From Parafannyhessea umbonata (GTDB lineage Bacteria; Actinomycetota; Coriobacteriia; Coriobacteriales; Atopobiaceae): a stretch of DNA of 64,000 nt. How positions within the stretch are numbered: the first letter of the stretch is position 1; every line of letters starts with the position of its first letter. Below, piece by piece: positions 36,095 through 45,288 of this stretch. Location of the stretch: assembly GCF_900105025.1 (NCBI RefSeq), contig NZ_LT629759.1, positions 1,798,001-1,862,000 on the forward strand, written 5' to 3'. The notes below the pieces were generated by a model. That model was not told where the DNA came from. It saw only the letters and a list, made by a program, of their open reading frames with translations, and made no database searches. Position numbers and translations under genes: made by a program.

Positions 36095-36637
36095 CTACCT
36101 CACGGCCATGATGCCGTTGGCATCGTGTATGGCGCCGCGCGGGCACTTCGTCGCGCACATGCCACATGCCACGCACTTCTCGTCGTCTATAACCGCACGG
36201 CCGTCGATCACGTGCACCGCGCCCATGGGGCACACGCGCTCGCACACGCCGCAGCCAATGCAGCTGTTGGGGCAGGCCTTGCGCGCCGCGGGCCCCCGGT
36301 CCTGGTTGGAGCACCGCACCTGAATCACGTTTGCGGCGGGCGCCAGGCTGATGAGGTGCTGCGGGCACGCCGCGACGCACTTGCCGCAGCCGCGGCACTT
36401 CTTGCGGTCAACCTGCGCCACGTGGCGCTCCGCGTCCACGTGGATGGCGCCAAACGGGCAGGCGGCCTCGCAGCTGCCGCCGCCGAGGCACCCCCACGAG
36501 CACACGCCGATTCCCTCCGGGTGCGCCGCCTTGATTGCGGCGCAGTCGTGCGGCAGCCCTTCCCGCACGATGCCGTCAAGCAGCGCGGTGCCGCCCACGC
36601 AGTGGACGCACGCGACCCTGGGCATACGCTTGGCCAT
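36095..36637 (-). CDS. Multi-cluster 4Fe-4S ferredoxin, RnfB-like
   Basis: A 180-residue iron-sulfur protein. After an N-terminal cysteine segment (CVHCVGG, GVCSWGCLGGGSCEAACPFGA) there are further 4Fe-4S motifs: CRGCGKCVAACP, CIGCGVCERVCP and CVACGMCATKCP. The resemblance to the C-terminal part of RnfB suggests electron delivery between the fused xanthine dehydrogenase and YgfK or another carrier. It lies 12 bases after ygfK and 7 before xdh in one operon. Confidence 0.88.
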   Translation of the reverse strand: MAKRMPRVACVHCVGGTALLDGIVREGLPHDCAAIKAAHPEGIGVCSWGCLGGGSCEAACPFGAIHVDAERHVAQVDRKKCRGCGKCVAACPQHLISLAPAANVIQVRCSNQDRGPAARKACPNSCIGCGVCERVCPMGAVHVIDGRAVIDDEKCVACGMCATKCPRGAIHDANGIMAVR

Positions 36638-36649
36638 AGAGAAGCCCTC

Positions 36650-39649
36650 CTATCCCTGCAGGTACGCGTACTTGTCGCGCACCGTCACGATGATCTTGCG
36701 AACGTCTTCCGGAAGTCCGCACGCCGGGTCCTCCACGTCGTAGGTGGCGACGGTGCCGCCAAGGCGCACGAGCACGCCGTCCTTGGTGGGCAGCCAGCCC
36801 TCGTTTGCGGAGTCGTCGAAGTCCTCGCGGCTCCAGAACAGCGTGAGCTTGTCCTTGTACGGGCGACCCTGGGAGTACGGGCAGAACACGGCGCAGTTGC
36901 CGCACTCGTTGCACATGCCGTCCACGTGGACGATCTGCGCCTGGCGCATGCCGGGCACGCGCACGGCCACGTTCGCGCGGTTCGGGCAGACCTCGACGCA
37001 GGTCTCGCACACGGCGGCGCAGCTCAGGCAGCGCGTCTTGTCCGTGCTGGCGCAGTCCGCGCACAGGTTTCCGCGCTGCGAGAAGACCTTGGCAACCTCG
37101 GCCGCGATGTTTGTTGCCTCCTGCGCGTCGAAGCTGGCGTTCGCGATCGCGCGGGCGACGACCTGCGCGTCGGCGATGGCCTTCACCACGGTCGCGGGGC
37201 CGCGGCGGCAGTCTCCCACCGCAAACACGTGGGGGACGCTCGTCTGCAGCGTGGCGTCGACCACGGGCAGGCCCTTCTCGTCCAGCTCGCAGCCGGAGGC
37301 CGCGTACACGCCGCCGTCCACGCGCTCGCCCACCGCCGCGATGACGGCGGTCGCGGGGACCTCGCGGGTCTGGCCCGTGGCGACGGGGCGACGGCGGCCG
37401 GATGCGTCAGGCTCGCCAAGCTCCATGACGTCGCAGGTCAGGACGCCGTCTGCCAGCGTGTCCGGCGCAAGGAGCTCAAGGAACTCCACGCCGTCCGCAA
37501 GCGCCATCGTGAGCTCCTCCTCGTCGGCGGGCATGTAGCGGCTGGTGCGGCGGTACGCAAGACGCACGTTCTTCACGCCCGGCACGCGCTTCGCGGCGCG
37601 CGCGACGTCCATGGCGGTGTTGCCGCCGCCCACGACGACGACGTCCGTTCCCAGCTTGAGCGAGGCGGGGTCGCTCTTGAACGCCTCGAGGAACTCGAGC
37701 GCGTCCAGCGCCTTGCCACTCTTGAGCGCGGGGCGTCCCGGCGCCCAGGCGCCGACGGCGACGACGACGTCCGTGTAGCCCTGGGCCAGCAGCTCGCCCG
37801 CGCTTGCGACCTCGCGGCCGAGCTCGAACTTTGCGCCGTACGCCGAGCAGAGCTCGACGTCGTGGTCGATAGCCTCGTCGGAGATGCGGAAGCCGGGGAT
37901 CACGTGGCGCACGACGCCGCCGAGGCTGCTTGTGCGCTCGAAGACGGTGACGTCCACGCCGGCGCGGCTCAGGAAGGACGCAGCAGAAAGACCGGCCGGG
38001 CCGCCGCCGATGATGGCGACCTTGCGACCTGTGACGTGGCCGCGCGCCGAGAGGGTGCCGAGCACGTCGTCAAAGGCCTTCTCGGCAGCCTTGAGCTTGA
38101 GGTCGCGGATGTGCACGTGCTCCTCGTAGTAGTTGCGCATGCAGGAGTTTCCGCAGGTGTGCGGGCAGATGGTGCCCGTGGTGAACGGAAGGGCGTTGCG
38201 CTCGAGGATGATGTTCAGCGCGTCGGCGTAGCGGCCCTCGCCCACGGCCTGCACGTAGCCGGGGATGTCCTGGCGGATGGGGCAGTCCTCGCGGCACGGC
38301 GCGACGAAGCAGTCCGTGAGCGGCAGCTCGCCCAGGACGTGGCGGTCGGGCTCCGGCTTGATGGGCTTGCGGTAGTCTCCACCGGTGAGCGCCGCGTCCA
38401 CGAGGGCCGAGACCTTCGCCGCGTCGACGCCCGCGAACGGCTTGCCGGCGTCGCCCTGGTGCGAGAGCACCTCCGCGACCTGGACGAAGCGCGCGTAGCC
38501 GCCGGGCTTCAGCTCGTTGGTGGCCATGGTGACGGGCCAGATACCCGCGTCCACGAGGCCGAAGATGTTGTTTGCGGTGGCGCCGCCGGAGTACGAGATG
38601 CGGACCTTGCCGTCGAACTGCTCGGCGATGCGCTTCGCGAGCGTGAGCGACAGCGGGTACAGCGCGCGACCGGACATGTACATCTCTTCGCTCGGGAGCT
38701 CGCCGCGGGTGACGTCGACCGGGAAGGTGTTCGTGAGCTTGACGCCGAACTCGACGCCGCGCTCGGCGCTGAGCCTCTGCAGGCGCTCCATCATGGGGAC
38801 GGCGTCCGCCCACTGCAGGTCCTCGTCGAAGTGGTGCGAGTCGAACGCGATGTAGCCGAAGCCGAGGGAGTCGAGCGTCTTGCGCGCGTACTCGTAGCCC
38901 AGAAGCGTCGGGTTGCACTTGATGTAGGTGTTCAGGCCCTTCTCGCAGATGAGGTGGGTCGCGATGCGCTCGATCTCTGCGGGCGGGCAGCCGTGGAGCG
39001 TGGACTCGGTGATGGAGTCGCTGATGTGCGGCGTGATGGAGTCGACAAACGCGGCGTCCACGTAGCGGAAGCGGTCGACGTTCGCGTGCGCCCAGGCGAT
39101 GGCCTCCTTGAACTCCGGCGTCGCGGACGCGTCCTTCATGCCGTTGATGAACGAGTCGACCTTAGGGGTCTTGATGCCCTCGAGGTCGTAGCCGACGGAC
39201 ATGTTGAACACGAAGCCGTCCGGGTCGCCAAAGCCAAACTCGCGCGCGAGCAGCTTGCATGCGACCCATGCCTTGACGTACTCGCCAAACGCCTGCGGCA
39301 CGGTGAGCTCCGTGGACCACTCGCAGTTGTAGCCCTCGTCGGACGCGAGGATGCACGGCTTGTTGACGCAGGCGGAAAGCTCGGCGCCGTCCATCTTCTG
39401 GACGGTCTTCAGCTCGAAGAAGCGGGCACCCGTCACGTAGCTCGCGATGATGTTCTGGGCGAGCTGGGTGTTGGGACCGGCTGCCGGGCCAAACGGGGTC
39501 TCGATCTTCTCGCCAAAGATGGGACGGGCCGCCGCCGGCTCCGTGCGGGCAAGGCGGCGCTGGCCGAAGATGGTCTGCTGGGACTCGTACTCGTCCAGGA
39601 TCCACGTCATGAGGTGGTCGAAGGACATGGGGCGCATGATGTCGCTCAT
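36650..39649 (-). CDS. ygfK: YgfK, GltD/dihydropyrimidine-dehydrogenase-like flavoprotein
   Basis: Large cytoplasmic oxidoreductase of 999 residues (E. coli YgfK about 1032), annotated in databases as a putative selenate reductase subunit. Residues about 1-420 resemble the dihydroorotate/dihydropyrimidine dehydrogenase barrel; about 450-560 hold GltD-type cysteines (CREDCPIRQDIPGYV); AIIGGGPAGLSAA and VVVGGGNTAMDVA are FAD and NAD(P) Rossmann loops; the C-terminus has CADCASTDKTRCLSCAAVC and CNECGNC clusters. In the purine context it could reduce a pyrimidine- or purine-derived intermediate. It is in the ssnA-ygfK-ferredoxin-xdh operon. Confidence 0.92.
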   Translation of the reverse strand: MSDIMRPMSFDHLMTWILDEYESQQTIFGQRRLARTEPAAARPIFGEKIETPFGPAAGPNTQLAQNIIASYVTGARFFELKTVQKMDGAELSACVNKPCILASDEGYNCEWSTELTVPQAFGEYVKAWVACKLLAREFGFGDPDGFVFNMSVGYDLEGIKTPKVDSFINGMKDASATPEFKEAIAWAHANVDRFRYVDAAFVDSITPHISDSITESTLHGCPPAEIERIATHLICEKGLNTYIKCNPTLLGYEYARKTLDSLGFGYIAFDSHHFDEDLQWADAVPMMERLQRLSAERGVEFGVKLTNTFPVDVTRGELPSEEMYMSGRALYPLSLTLAKRIAEQFDGKVRISYSGGATANNIFGLVDAGIWPVTMATNELKPGGYARFVQVAEVLSHQGDAGKPFAGVDAAKVSALVDAALTGGDYRKPIKPEPDRHVLGELPLTDCFVAPCREDCPIRQDIPGYVQAVGEGRYADALNIILERNALPFTTGTICPHTCGNSCMRNYYEEHVHIRDLKLKAAEKAFDDVLGTLSARGHVTGRKVAIIGGGPAGLSAASFLSRAGVDVTVFERTSSLGGVVRHVIPGFRISDEAIDHDVELCSAYGAKFELGREVASAGELLAQGYTDVVVAVGAWAPGRPALKSGKALDALEFLEAFKSDPASLKLGTDVVVVGGGNTAMDVARAAKRVPGVKNVRLAYRRTSRYMPADEEELTMALADGVEFLELLAPDTLADGVLTCDVMELGEPDASGRRRPVATGQTREVPATAVIAAVGERVDGGVYAASGCELDEKGLPVVDATLQTSVPHVFAVGDCRRGPATVVKAIADAQVVARAIANASFDAQEATNIAAEVAKVFSQRGNLCADCASTDKTRCLSCAAVCETCVEVCPNRANVAVRVPGMRQAQIVHVDGMCNECGNCAVFCPYSQGRPYKDKLTLFWSREDFDDSANEGWLPTKDGVLVRLGGTVATYDVEDPACGLPEDVRKIIVTVRDKYAYLQG

Positions 39650-39784
39650 AGTGCTGTTTCCTCTCCGAAGGTGCCCTCGCGGGCACGCGCGTATGGTTCC
39701 CGCACTTAGCGTCCGCGGGACGACGAAGAGCGCCGAGCGGCGGGACGCATGGGTCCGCCGCCCGGGATTTTGTGGAGATGGCGC

Positions 39785-41140
39785 CTAGTATGCGCGGCCG
39801 TTGAGCTCCCCCCAGAGCTCCTTGGCCTGCTGCATCACGAAGGCGTCGATCTTCTCCTTGTCGCAGTCCACGAGCTCGCGGTCGCGGTAGACGACGCGGC
39901 CGTTCACGATGGTGGTGCGGCAGTCGTGGCCCTCGACGCCAAACAGGATGTGGCCGTCGATGTTGTCCGCGCCAAGCGGCGTGGGCGCCGGGTAGTCGAA
40001 GATCGCGACATCCGCGGCGGCGCCGGGCTCGAGCACGCCGAGCGTCTTGCCCTGCGGCTTCGTCGAGAAGTACATGTTTGCGACCTCGGCGTTGTTCTTG
40101 AACAGCATGGTCATGGCCTCGCCCCAGGCGACGTTGGGCAGCGCGGAGTTGAGGCGCTGCAGCGGCACGAACGCCTTGAGGGACTGGAGCATGTCGTGCG
40201 TGTAGGCGTCCGTTCCCATGGTCACCGTAATGCCGCGCTTGAAGAACTCGAGCACGGGCGCCGTGCCGACGGCGTTGTTGGCGTTGGACTGCGGGTTGTT
40301 GACAATCTTGGTGTGGGTCTCGGCAACGATGTCCATGTCGGCGGGCGTGATGTGGATGCAGTGGCCGAGCATGGTCTTCTCGCCCAGGATTCCGTGGTCG
40401 AGGAGGCGGTGGATCGACGTGCAGCCGTGCTTCTGGGCGGAGTCGTACACGTCATTCATTCCCTCGCACACGTGCACGTGGAAGCCGGTCAGGCCGTCGT
40501 TCGCCTTGACCATGGCGTCGAGCGCCTCGTCGGGCAGCGTGAAGAGCGCGTGCCCGCCGAACATGGCGGCGATCATGTCGGAGTCCTGCTCGGCGGCCCA
40601 ACGGGCGAAGTCCGCGTTCTCCTGGATGGACTCCTGCAGCTTCTGCTTGCCGTCGCGGTCCGAGACCTCGTAGCACAGGCACGCGCGCATGCCCATCTCC
40701 TGCGCAACGTCCTTGATGGCGAAGAGCGACCCGGGAATCTGGCGGAAGCTCGCGTGGTGGTCGAAGATGGTGGTGACGCCGTTGCGGAACGACTCCATCA
40801 TGGTGACGTATGCGCAGGCGCGCGTGCCGTCGAGCGTGAGGTGGCGGTCGATGTTCCACCACTGCTGCTCGAGGTTCTCCAGGAAGTTGGTAGGGTTGCA
40901 GCCCTTGATGGCAAGGCCGCGCGCCAGGCCGGAGTAGATGTGGGTGTGGCAGTTGATGAGGCCCGGCATGATGAGCCCGCCGTGGGCGTCGAGGCGGGTA
41001 GCCTCGGGGTATGCGCGGCGAAGCTCTTCTCGCCCGCCGACTGCGACGATCTTGGTGCCGTCGATTGCGACGGCGCCGTCCTCGATGTAGGGGTTTGCGT
41101 TGCTGCGCGTGACCACGCGCCCGTTCTCCACAAGTAGCAT
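39785..41140 (-). CDS. ssnA: Aminohydrolase SsnA
   Basis: Amidohydrolase-superfamily deaminase or hydrolase (451 residues; E. coli SsnA 442) linked to selenium-dependent purine operons. Metal ligands are His65/His67 (NCHTHIYSG), the HVHVCEG and GHCIHITPADM histidines and the Asp in MGTDAYTHDM. Guanine-deaminase-like action on a purine product is plausible, though not shown. It leads ssnA-ygfK-ferredoxin-xdh and is divergent from a YheO-like regulator across a region with tandem palindromes. Confidence 0.9.
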   Translation of the reverse strand: MLLVENGRVVTRSNANPYIEDGAVAIDGTKIVAVGGREELRRAYPEATRLDAHGGLIMPGLINCHTHIYSGLARGLAIKGCNPTNFLENLEQQWWNIDRHLTLDGTRACAYVTMMESFRNGVTTIFDHHASFRQIPGSLFAIKDVAQEMGMRACLCYEVSDRDGKQKLQESIQENADFARWAAEQDSDMIAAMFGGHALFTLPDEALDAMVKANDGLTGFHVHVCEGMNDVYDSAQKHGCTSIHRLLDHGILGEKTMLGHCIHITPADMDIVAETHTKIVNNPQSNANNAVGTAPVLEFFKRGITVTMGTDAYTHDMLQSLKAFVPLQRLNSALPNVAWGEAMTMLFKNNAEVANMYFSTKPQGKTLGVLEPGAAADVAIFDYPAPTPLGADNIDGHILFGVEGHDCRTTIVNGRVVYRDRELVDCDKEKIDAFVMQQAKELWGELNGRAY

Positions 41141-41525
41141 GGCTGCTCCCTGGCACGTGTCGAAGATCAGCTACGACGTCGTATGAGTACGGACGCGGCC
41201 TCTATTACCGCGCCGGCCGGACTTTGCCAACGCGGGCCCCGGCCGCCCCGCCGCGTGCGCCGCGGCTTCGTAACGATTCTAACAAATCATTAGTTGGCTA
41301 CCTAACAAATCGTTAGTTTCCATAGTGTCACAGCGCGGGCGCGGCGCGGCCGGCTGTCGGCGTACGGTCGATTTGCCGCGCGAGCGGCATGTGCGCGCGG
41401 CGTCGGCGGCAGTGCCTCCAAACAGAATGCTATTATGGCATTAATTTTTGTTAGCAGCTAAGGCCGCCGCCCTTCTCGCCCAGCGAGACGCGCCGCGGAC
41501 GGCGAGAAGAACGTGAGACATTTAT
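41141..41525. other. 385-bp divergent regulatory region between ssnA and a YheO-like regulator
   Basis: Contains three operator-like sites (41279-41293, 41302-41316, 41440-41454) and AT-rich patches, with no gene. Just before the regulator start, CTTCTCGCC and GGCGAGAAG occur 30 bases apart as an inverted pair. Confidence 0.6.
41279..41316. promoter_or_regulatory. Tandem palindromes CTAACAAATCRTTAG
   Basis: CTAACAAATCATTAG (41279-41293) and CTAACAAATCGTTAG (41302-41316) lie 23 bases apart, two helical turns, on the same face. Arms CTAAC/GTTAG with a five-base spacer match the pattern at ygeY and ygeX. A third related site, ATTAA-TTTTT-GTTAG, is at 41440-41454 close to the regulator gene. Confidence 0.75.
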
Positions 41526-42191
41526 ATGCAACAGACCATGCATCAGCAGCAGATTGACTTCTTGAAGCGCCTGGCGCGCGGCGTGGCCGCGCAGTTTGGC
41601 GACAACTGTGAGGTGGTTGTGCACGACCTGAAGTCGAGCGACCCGGACAGCACCATCGTGGCGATAGAGAACGGCCAGATTACCGGCCGCAAGGTGGGAG
41701 ACGGTCCCTCGAACGTGGTGCTGAAGGCGCTGCGCACGGACCCGAGCAAGCTTCACGACAAGCTTGCGTACCTTACGAAGACCGAGGACGGCAAGGTCCT
41801 GAAGTCGAGCACGATCTTCTTTCGCGACGAGGACGGCGAGCCGTCCGCGATCTTCGCGATCAACTATGACACGACGCTGTTCATGGCGATGCAGGAGGTC
41901 TTGAAGGGGTTCACGGCGCTGACGGACGCGCCGGACCCGAACCCCGAGACCATCCCGCACAACGTGACCGACCTTCTGGACGAGCTCATAGAGCAGAGCG
42001 TGCGCATCGTGGGCAAACCCGTGGCGCTGATGAGCAAGGAAGACAAGGTGAAGGCCATTGGCTTCTTGAACGACTCCGGTGCGTTCCTGGTTACGAAGAG
42101 CGGACAGAAGGTCTGCAACTACTTTGGGATTTCGAAGTACACGCTGTACAGCTACATGGACGAGGCGAAGCGCGCCGCGGGCCAGGAGTAG
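41526..42191 (+). CDS. YheO-family PAS/helix-turn-helix regulator
   Basis: A 221-residue regulator with an N-terminal YheO-like PAS domain (NCEVVVHDL near residue 29; IENGQITGRKVGD) and a C-terminal helix-turn-helix (KVCNYFGISKYTLYSYMDEAKRA). The related DauR controls amino acid catabolism. It is divergent from ssnA and flanked by three operator-like sites, so autoregulation and control of the purine genes are likely; that is inference. A short GAGAAGAACG site precedes the ATG at 41526. Confidence 0.88.
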   Translation: MQQTMHQQQIDFLKRLARGVAAQFGDNCEVVVHDLKSSDPDSTIVAIENGQITGRKVGDGPSNVVLKALRTDPSKLHDKLAYLTKTEDGKVLKSSTIFFRDEDGEPSAIFAINYDTTLFMAMQEVLKGFTALTDAPDPNPETIPHNVTDLLDELIEQSVRIVGKPVALMSKEDKVKAIGFLNDSGAFLVTKSGQKVCNYFGISKYTLYSYMDEAKRAAGQE

Positions 42192-42399
42192 CGAGCGGCG
42201 GCGGGCGCCGGCTGGCGGCGGGCGGCACGGATGTTGGGACTGGGGGCCTCGCGCGTGGTGCGCGGGGCCCTTTGCGTGGGGCGCGGGAGCGCGGGCGCGA
42301 GACAGAGAAGCGGCGCGGCCGCGTTGTTGCGCGACCGCACCGCTTGCGTTTGAGTAGCGTTTGGATTGCGTCTAGCTTGCGTTTGGCCTTGGGCGGCGA

Positions 42400-43896
42400 C
42401 TACGCGTTGTCGTTCTTCTCGCCATCCTGCGCGACGTTGGCGGGAGCGGCGACGTGGATGTCCGCGTCGGCGACGTGCTCGACTGCGGGGACGCCGGTCG
42501 CGGCGCTCTGGTACAGCGCGCTCACGCCCTCGGCCGCGATCTCGGACGCGCCCTCGATGGCCTCCACGACATCCTGGTCGGCGCCACCCTTGGGCAGCAC
42601 GAGATTGAGGATGATGGCCGTGATGGCCGCGATCACGATGGCGGAGCCGCCGAAGACCTGGTTGACCCAGCCGGGCATGCCGGGGCCGGTGAGGGCGCCG
42701 CTCGTGAGGGACACGCCCATGCCGAGCGCGACGGAGAGTCCCGCGATGGACGCGCGGCGCGGCGTGAGGCCGTCCTTCGTGAGCATGCGGATGCCGGTCA
42801 TGCTGATGGTGCCGAACACGTTGATGGTGGCGCCGCCGATGACGGCCTGCGGGATGCCGGAGAGCACCGCGGCGAGCTTGGGCATGAGGCCGGCGGCGAT
42901 GAGGATGATGGCGGCGGTGGAGAACACGCGGCGGTTGATGACGCGGGTCTGGGTGACGATGCCGACGTTCTGGCCGAAGGACGACGTGGGCATGGCGCCG
43001 AAGAACGCGCCGACCATGGTCATGATGCCCTGGGAAACCAGGCCGCCCGTGAGCTCCTGCACGTTGGGCTCGCGGTCCATGCCGCCGACGGTGGCGCCGG
43101 TGAAGTTGCCGATGGTCTCGAGCGAGGCGACGATGAACACGATGGTGATGCTGGCGATGGACGCGGGGACGAACTTGATGGCGAACGGCACGAAGTGCGG
43201 GAGCTCGAACCAGCTGGACGCGACGACGGCGTCGTAGCTGACCATGCCGAGCGCGAGGGCGAGCACGTAGCCCACGAGCATGCCGAACAGGAGCGAGCCG
43301 AGCTTGAAGACGCCCTTGCCGAAGTTGGCAAAGTACACGCACGCCACGAGCGTTACGAGCGCGACGAGCCAGTTCTGCGCGCTGCCGAACGTGGGCGAGC
43401 TGGAGCCGCCGGCCATGTAGCCCACGGCGACGGTGTAGAGCGAGATGCCGATGCACAGGACGACGGTGCCGGTGACGACGCTGGGAAACAGCGACTTGAT
43501 CTTGCGGAAGCACAGCGCGAACACGACCGCGACGGCGCCGCCGATAATCTCTGCTCCGAGGATGGCGCCGATGCCGAACTGGACGCCGACGGCGGAGAGC
43601 GTGGGCACGTACGCGAACGACGTGCCCATGATCACGGGCAGGCCCGAGCCGAAGCGGCCGCCGAACAGCGGGTGCGCCTGTACGAGCGTGACCAGGCCGG
43701 ACATCACGAGGGACACCTGGATGAGCAGGGTCTTCTGGTCTGCCGGCAGGTGGCACAGGTTTGCCACGATGATTGCGGGCGTGATGATGCCCACGACCGC
43801 TGCGACCACGTGCTGCAGCGCCATGGGGACGAGTTCCTGCGCCGAGAGCTTTCCGTCTCGACTAAACAGTGCGGATGAACCTTGGGCCTCTGCCAT
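42400..43896 (-). CDS. NCS2-family uracil/xanthine permease
   Basis: Proton-coupled nucleobase permease (498 residues, about 14 helices). Features of the xanthine/urate branch include VVAAVVGIITPAIIVAN near the start, QAHPLFGGRFGSGLPVIMG, SLETIGNFTGATVGGMDREP and GAMPTSSFGQNVGIV. The start at 43896 follows AGAGGAGAAGAAC. A cytoplasmic tail of about 60 residues is acidic and unusual in length. It is the obvious importer of uric acid or xanthine for this region and carries a long palindromic operator 31-53 bases upstream. Confidence 0.92.
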   Translation of the reverse strand: MAEAQGSSALFSRDGKLSAQELVPMALQHVVAAVVGIITPAIIVANLCHLPADQKTLLIQVSLVMSGLVTLVQAHPLFGGRFGSGLPVIMGTSFAYVPTLSAVGVQFGIGAILGAEIIGGAVAVVFALCFRKIKSLFPSVVTGTVVLCIGISLYTVAVGYMAGGSSSPTFGSAQNWLVALVTLVACVYFANFGKGVFKLGSLLFGMLVGYVLALALGMVSYDAVVASSWFELPHFVPFAIKFVPASIASITIVFIVASLETIGNFTGATVGGMDREPNVQELTGGLVSQGIMTMVGAFFGAMPTSSFGQNVGIVTQTRVINRRVFSTAAIILIAAGLMPKLAAVLSGIPQAVIGGATINVFGTISMTGIRMLTKDGLTPRRASIAGLSVALGMGVSLTSGALTGPGMPGWVNQVFGGSAIVIAAITAIILNLVLPKGGADQDVVEAIEGASEIAAEGVSALYQSAATGVPAVEHVADADIHVAAPANVAQDGEKNDNA

Positions 43897-43926
43897 GTTC
43901 TTCTCCTCTGTTCTGGGTCGGGCTTT

Positions 43927-43968
43927 GCCAAACTTCTTTTTTGTTTGGCTTCCACCTTTTTTGTTTGC
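43927..43968 (-). promoter_or_regulatory. Operator-like palindrome and half copy upstream of the NCS2 permease
   Basis: Perfect 7-bp arms GCCAAAC (43927-43933) and GTTTGGC (43943-43949) enclose a pyrimidine-rich nine-base spacer. A second CTTTTTTGTTTGC copy follows at 43956-43968, 20 bases away. They resemble the ygeY site GCCATAC/GTTTGGC but with a longer spacer. The divergent M20 hydrolase gene shares this region. Confidence 0.6.
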
Positions 43969-44048
43969 TGATGAGTGTAGAGTAGGAGCGGAGAATATGC
44001 AACGGGCTGAGAAATTCGGCCATCGGCAGATTTTGGGGGCGAGCGGCA

Positions 44049-45284
44049 ATGGATTGCGACGCGAGCGTAGAGGACGAGGCCACGCGGCTGGCTGCGGAGT
44101 TGGTACGGATTGACAGCTCTGACCCAGGTGCATACGAGGGCGAGCTGGAGCGCTTTGTGCGGGCGTGGCTTGCGCCGCGCGTGGACGCGGCGCGCGCCGC
44201 CGACGGCACGCCGCTTGCGACGCTGGAGGAGCTGGAGGCGCTTCCCGGTCGCACGTGCCTGCGCGCGACGATTCTGGCGGCGGGCGCGGCGGGTGCCGGT
44301 GTCGCCGGCCCCGGCCCGGCCGACCTGACGCTGTGCTGCCACATGGACACCGTGCAGCTGGGCGACGGATGGTCCGTCGACACGCCGGCGCTTGGCGGCG
44401 TCGTGCGCGACGGGGAGCTATGGGGGCGCGGCTCCTGCGACATGAAAGGCGGACTCGCCTGCGCGATGCTTGCCTTCAGCGACGCGCTCGACGCGGTGCG
44501 AAGGCGCGGATGCGCGCCCGAGCGCAGCGTTTCTCTGCTGTGCACCGTCGACGAGGAGGACGTGATGCGCGGCTGCGAGGCCGCCATCCGCGCAGGCTGG
44601 CTGGGCAGTCGCGGATGGGTGCTGGACACAGAGCCCACGGACTCGCTCGCGCGCGACGCGCACAAGGGCCGCACGTGGTTTGAGCTGGACATGTCCGGCG
44701 TGACGGCGCACGCGAGCACCCCGTGGAAGGGCGCGGACGCGGTAGCCGCGCTGAGCGAGGCGATCTGCCATGTGCGCCGCGGGTTCCAGACGCTTGCTCC
44801 GCATGCGTCGCTTGGCACGTCGACGGTCACGTTTGGGCAGGTGGAAGGCGGTTACAGCCCGTATGTGGTACCGGATTTCGCGCGCGTGTGGATTGACATG
44901 CGGCTTGTGCCGCCCTACGACACGGCCTGGGCGCGGCGCCTTGTGGAGCAGGCGATCGCGCACGCGGAGGAAAGCGTGCCCGGCGTGCACGGCAGCTATC
45001 GCGTGACGGGCGACCGGCCCGCCATCGAGCCGAACCCGGACTCCGAGCTGCTGGCCGCCCTGCGCGACGCGGCGCGCGGCGAGGGGTACGACGTGGGGAC
45101 CGGCACGTTCACGGGCTACACGGACACCGCGGTGGTCGCAGGCATCTGCCGCAACCGAGAGTGCCTGTCGTACGGTCCGGGCAGTCTGGAGGTTGCACAC
45201 AAGCCGAACGAGCACGTCCCCGTGGCGGACCTCGTGCGCGTGCGCGCCGTGCTTTCGCGCCTGGCGTGCAGCGTGGTTGGGTAG
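44049..45284 (+). CDS. M20-family metallohydrolase (ArgE/DapE-like)
   Basis: A 411-residue zinc hydrolase cleaving an N-acyl or carbamoyl group. Metal and catalytic motifs: LCCHMDTVQ, GRGSCDMKGG, CTVDEED and the C-terminal SYGPGSLEVAHKPNEHV. It is distinct from YgeY but shares the fold. It is divergent from the NCS2 permease across 152 bases that hold the operator palindrome, so it is a candidate extra enzyme of purine breakdown; the substrate is unknown. Confidence 0.85.
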   Translation: MDCDASVEDEATRLAAELVRIDSSDPGAYEGELERFVRAWLAPRVDAARAADGTPLATLEELEALPGRTCLRATILAAGAAGAGVAGPGPADLTLCCHMDTVQLGDGWSVDTPALGGVVRDGELWGRGSCDMKGGLACAMLAFSDALDAVRRRGCAPERSVSLLCTVDEEDVMRGCEAAIRAGWLGSRGWVLDTEPTDSLARDAHKGRTWFELDMSGVTAHASTPWKGADAVAALSEAICHVRRGFQTLAPHASLGTSTVTFGQVEGGYSPYVVPDFARVWIDMRLVPPYDTAWARRLVEQAIAHAEESVPGVHGSYRVTGDRPAIEPNPDSELLAALRDAARGEGYDVGTGTFTGYTDTAVVAGICRNRECLSYGPGSLEVAHKPNEHVPVADLVRVRAVLSRLACSVVG

Positions 45285-45288
45285 CGCG

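Noticed and set aside
32620-39709. Very long open frames on the plus strand (up to 1341 codons) opposite xdh, ferredoxin and ygfK
   Set aside because: High GC keeps opposite-strand frames open. The minus-strand proteins have full catalytic motifs and ribosome sites; the plus frames have none and are rich in Arg, His, Ala and Val.
41279-41316. Tandem palindromes as an origin of replication iteron set
   Set aside because: Only two copies lie between two divergent metabolic genes with no dnaA-box cluster or initiator gene; a regulator site fits better.
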